Assembly (NCBI RefSeq): GCF_017357245.1
Contig: NZ_CP071612.1
Span: forward strand, 127,001-191,000
Length of the DNA stretch: 64,000 nucleotides
Source of the DNA: Rhizobium bangladeshense
GTDB lineage: Bacteria; Pseudomonadota; Alphaproteobacteria; Rhizobiales; Rhizobiaceae
Direction: 5' to 3'
Position numbers and translations under genes: made by a program. The stretch's first letter is position 1; every line of letters starts with the position of its first letter. Below are positions 62,505 to 64,000 of this stretch, in pieces. The notes beneath the pieces are model-generated. The model was not told the DNA's origin. It ran no database searches and saw only the letters and a program-made list of their open reading frames with translations.

Positions 62505-63593
62505 ATGGGAGCCTATGTCATTCGCCGCCTGCTTTTGATGATCCCGACCATTATCGGCATCATGGCGATCTCCTTCATCGTTGTTCAATTCGCCCCCGGC
62601 GGTCCGGTCGAGCAGGTGATCGCTCAATTGACCGGCCAGGCCGATGGCGCCGATCAGCGCCTCTCCGGGGGCGGCGACCTGATGGGCGACGGAGGAGGGG
62701 ACGAAGGCTCGAGATATCGTGGTGCCCAGGGGCTCGATCCGGAACTGATCGCCAAGCTCGAGAAACAGTTCGGCTTCGACAAGCCGCCGCTGACGCGTTT
62801 TGGCGAGATGATGTGGAATTACATCCGCTTCGATTTCGGCGAGAGCTTCTTCCGTAACACCTCCGTGCTCGATCTCATCAAGGAGAAGCTGCCGGTGTCG
62901 ATCTCGCTCGGCGTCTGGATCCTGATTTTCTCCTATGCGATCTCCATCCCGCTCGGCATCCGCAAAGCGGTGAAAGATGGGTCGACCTTCGATGTCTGGA
63001 CCTCGGGCGTCATCGTCGTCGGTTATGCCGTGCCGAGCTTTCTTTTCGGCATTCTGCTGATCGTGCTTTTCGCCGGTGGCTCCTTCTACGACTGGTTTCC
63101 GCTGCGGGGCCTGGTTTCGGACAATTTCGACCAGCTCGCCTGGTGGCAGAAGCCGCTCGATTATTTCTGGCACCTCACCCTGCCACTGATCTCGCTTTCG
63201 CTTGCCGCTTTCGCGACGACGACGCTCTTGACTAAGAATTCCTTCATCGAGGAGATCAAGAAGCAATATGTCGTGACCGCCCGCGCCAAGGGCCTGAATG
63301 AGCGGCAGGTGCTTTACGGCCACGTTTTCCGCAATGCCATGCTGATCATCATTGCCGGTTTTCCCGGCGCCTTCATCTCGGCCTTCTTCACCGGGTCGCT
63401 GCTGATCGAAAATATCTTCTCGCTCGATGGCCTCGGCCGCCTGGGCTATCTCTCAGTCGTCAACCGGGATTATCCGATCGTTTTCGCGACACTCTATATC
63501 TTCTCGCTGCTCGGTCTGTTCGTCAGCTTGATTTCCGACCTGATCTATACCTGGATCGATCCGCGCATCGATTTCGAGCGGAGGGATGTCTGA
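62505..63593 (+). CDS. yejB: YejB-type ABC transporter permease
   Basis: A 362-aa inner-membrane permease of the peptide importer. Its first helix ([20 protein letters not shown]) is typical of DppB/YejB proteins. A long periplasmic loop with glycine and aspartate runs (about 40-75) is followed by the five-helix core and the EAA-type motif [20 protein letters not shown] that contacts the ATPase. [20 protein letters not shown] is the usual conserved end region. It lies 150 bases after yejA, and its stop overlaps the yejE start (TGATG). Confidence 0.94.
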   Translation: MGAYVIRRLLLMIPTIIGIMAISFIVVQFAPGGPVEQVIAQLTGQADGADQRLSGGGDLMGDGGGDEGSRYRGAQGLDPELIAKLEKQFGFDKPPLTRFGEMMWNYIRFDFGESFFRNTSVLDLIKEKLPVSISLGVWILIFSYAISIPLGIRKAVKDGSTFDVWTSGVIVVGYAVPSFLFGILLIVLFAGGSFYDWFPLRGLVSDNFDQLAWWQKPLDYFWHLTLPLISLSLAAFATTTLLTKNSFIEEIKKQYVVTARAKGLNERQVLYGHVFRNAMLIIIAGFPGAFISAFFTGSLLIENIFSLDGLGRLGYLSVVNRDYPIVFATLYIFSLLGLFVSLISDLIYTWIDPRIDFERRDV

Positions 63594-64000
63594 TGGACAC
63601 CGCCGCAAATCCCGTCACTGCAACTCCCGTCAAGCCGCCGCGCAAGGGGCTGCTGTCGCCGACCAACATCCGTCGCTGGAAGAATTTCCGGGCGAACGGC
63701 CGCGGCTACTGGTCGCTGTGGCTTTTCCTGCTGCTGTTCGTGCTAAGCCTGTTTGCCGAATTCCTCGCCAACGACCGGCCGATCGTCGCCTCCTACAAGG
63801 GCGAGATCCTGTTTCCCGTACTGATCGATTATCCCGAGGAGAAGTTCGGCGGCTTTCTAGCCGAAACCGACTACCGTTCCTCGGTGATATCGGACGAGAT
63901 CAATGCCAATGGCTGGATGATCTGGCCGCCGATCCGTTATTCCTACCGCTCGGTTAATTCGAACATCCCGCATTCGGCGCCGACCGCCCCCTTCTGGCTG
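63593..64000 (+). CDS. yejE: YejE-type ABC transporter permease (cut by the window end)
   Basis: The first 136 codons of the second permease. A proline-rich cytoplasmic start (NPVTATPVKPPRKGLLSPTN) leads to RRWKNFRANGRGYWSLWLFL, the typical YejE entry into the first helix (LWLFLLLFVLSLFAEFLAND). The periplasmic RPIVASYKGEILFPVLIDYP and INANGWMIWPPIRYSYRSVN follow. The rest, and the expected ATPase gene yejF, lie outside the window. Confidence 0.92.
   Translation, partial: MDTAANPVTATPVKPPRKGLLSPTNIRRWKNFRANGRGYWSLWLFLLLFVLSLFAEFLANDRPIVASYKGEILFPVLIDYPEEKFGGFLAETDYRSSVISDEINANGWMIWPPIRYSYRSVNSNIPHSAPTAPFWL

Noticed and set aside
61161..63323. 720-codon minus-strand frame opposite yejA and yejB
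   Set aside because: It spans two real plus-strand genes and their spacer, without family features.
1..64000. Prophage, transposon, toxin-antitoxin, defence island or tRNA genes
   Set aside because: No integrase, transposase, phage structural, restriction, Cas or tRNA-like sequence was seen, and composition is even along the window.

Overview
This window is a piece of an alphaproteobacterial chromosome, almost certainly from a fast-growing Rhizobium of the R. etli / R. leguminosarum type. The grounds are high GC with dense, mostly housekeeping coding, a rimP-nusA operon, a zinc-less DnaX, a cytochrome c of the CycM type, an adenosine-kinase-like PfkB protein, rhizobial mosaic intergenic repeats, and small-RNA loci next to polA. 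There is no prophage, insertion sequence, CRISPR array, tRNA or rRNA operon. The only structural RNA that can be called with certainty is the small bacterial SRP RNA, ffs.

Layout. 1-2.2 kb: 3' part of nusA and rimP (minus), behind a leader with a strong intrinsic terminator. 2.3-4.5 kb: MFS exporter and a GNAT. 4.5-9.4 kb: ffs, dnaX, ybaB, recR and a lytic transglycosylase (minus), with a MOSC protein on the plus strand. 9.5-12.4 kb: HIT protein, nudC, WYL regulator, a small ORF and a VOC protein. 12.4-14.1 kb: kdsB-pheA. 14.2-18.9 kb: membrane cytochrome c, AEC carrier, PfkB kinase, SH3 protein and 2-hydroxyacid dehydrogenase. 19-21.4 kb: recF-moeB-GNAT with ATGA overlaps. 21.7-26 kb: XRE regulator, a repeat-rich spacer with one small ORF, then dnaK-dnaJ. 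26.3-30 kb: class A PBP and a periplasmic SH3 protein, separated by a mosaic repeat, a CtrA-like box and a three-hairpin sRNA candidate. 30-34.7 kb: M20 dipeptidase, MHYT-PAS-GGDEF-EAL protein and MarR regulator. 34.8-40.6 kb: a polA-adjacent sRNA candidate, polA, and an ftsK-like translocase without membrane anchor.

40.7-54.2 kb is the largest functional unit: a complete C-P lyase (phosphonate/phosphite-ester) locus on the minus strand. Its order is phnG-H-I-J-K-L, hexapeptide acyltransferase, phnC-D-E1-E2, a DUF1045 2H-phosphoesterase-like protein, phnM, phnN and a GrpB-like protein. The GntR/UTRA regulator phnF is divergent from it. Uptake (PhnCDE), phosphonate activation and C-P cleavage (PhnGHIJM), ATP-binding accessory subunits (PhnK, PhnL) and conversion of ribose bisphosphate to PRPP (PhnN) are all present. 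A Pho box and a palindrome suited to a HutC-type repressor sit between phnG and phnF.

54.2-64 kb: gpmA and dapB, an MsbA-type ABC exporter, glk and mgsA, and the murein endopeptidase mepA (minus), then yejA-yejB-yejE (plus, last gene cut by the window end).

The most interesting material lies between genes. It comprises two loci whose predicted RNA hairpins each expose a C-rich, anti-Shine-Dalgarno-like loop, a perfect 20-base motif shared by two other terminator-ended spacers, two perfect TTAA-N7-TTAA boxes within 1.3 kb, and an attenuator-like rimP leader. All positions and hairpins were read by eye; no database search or folding program was run.
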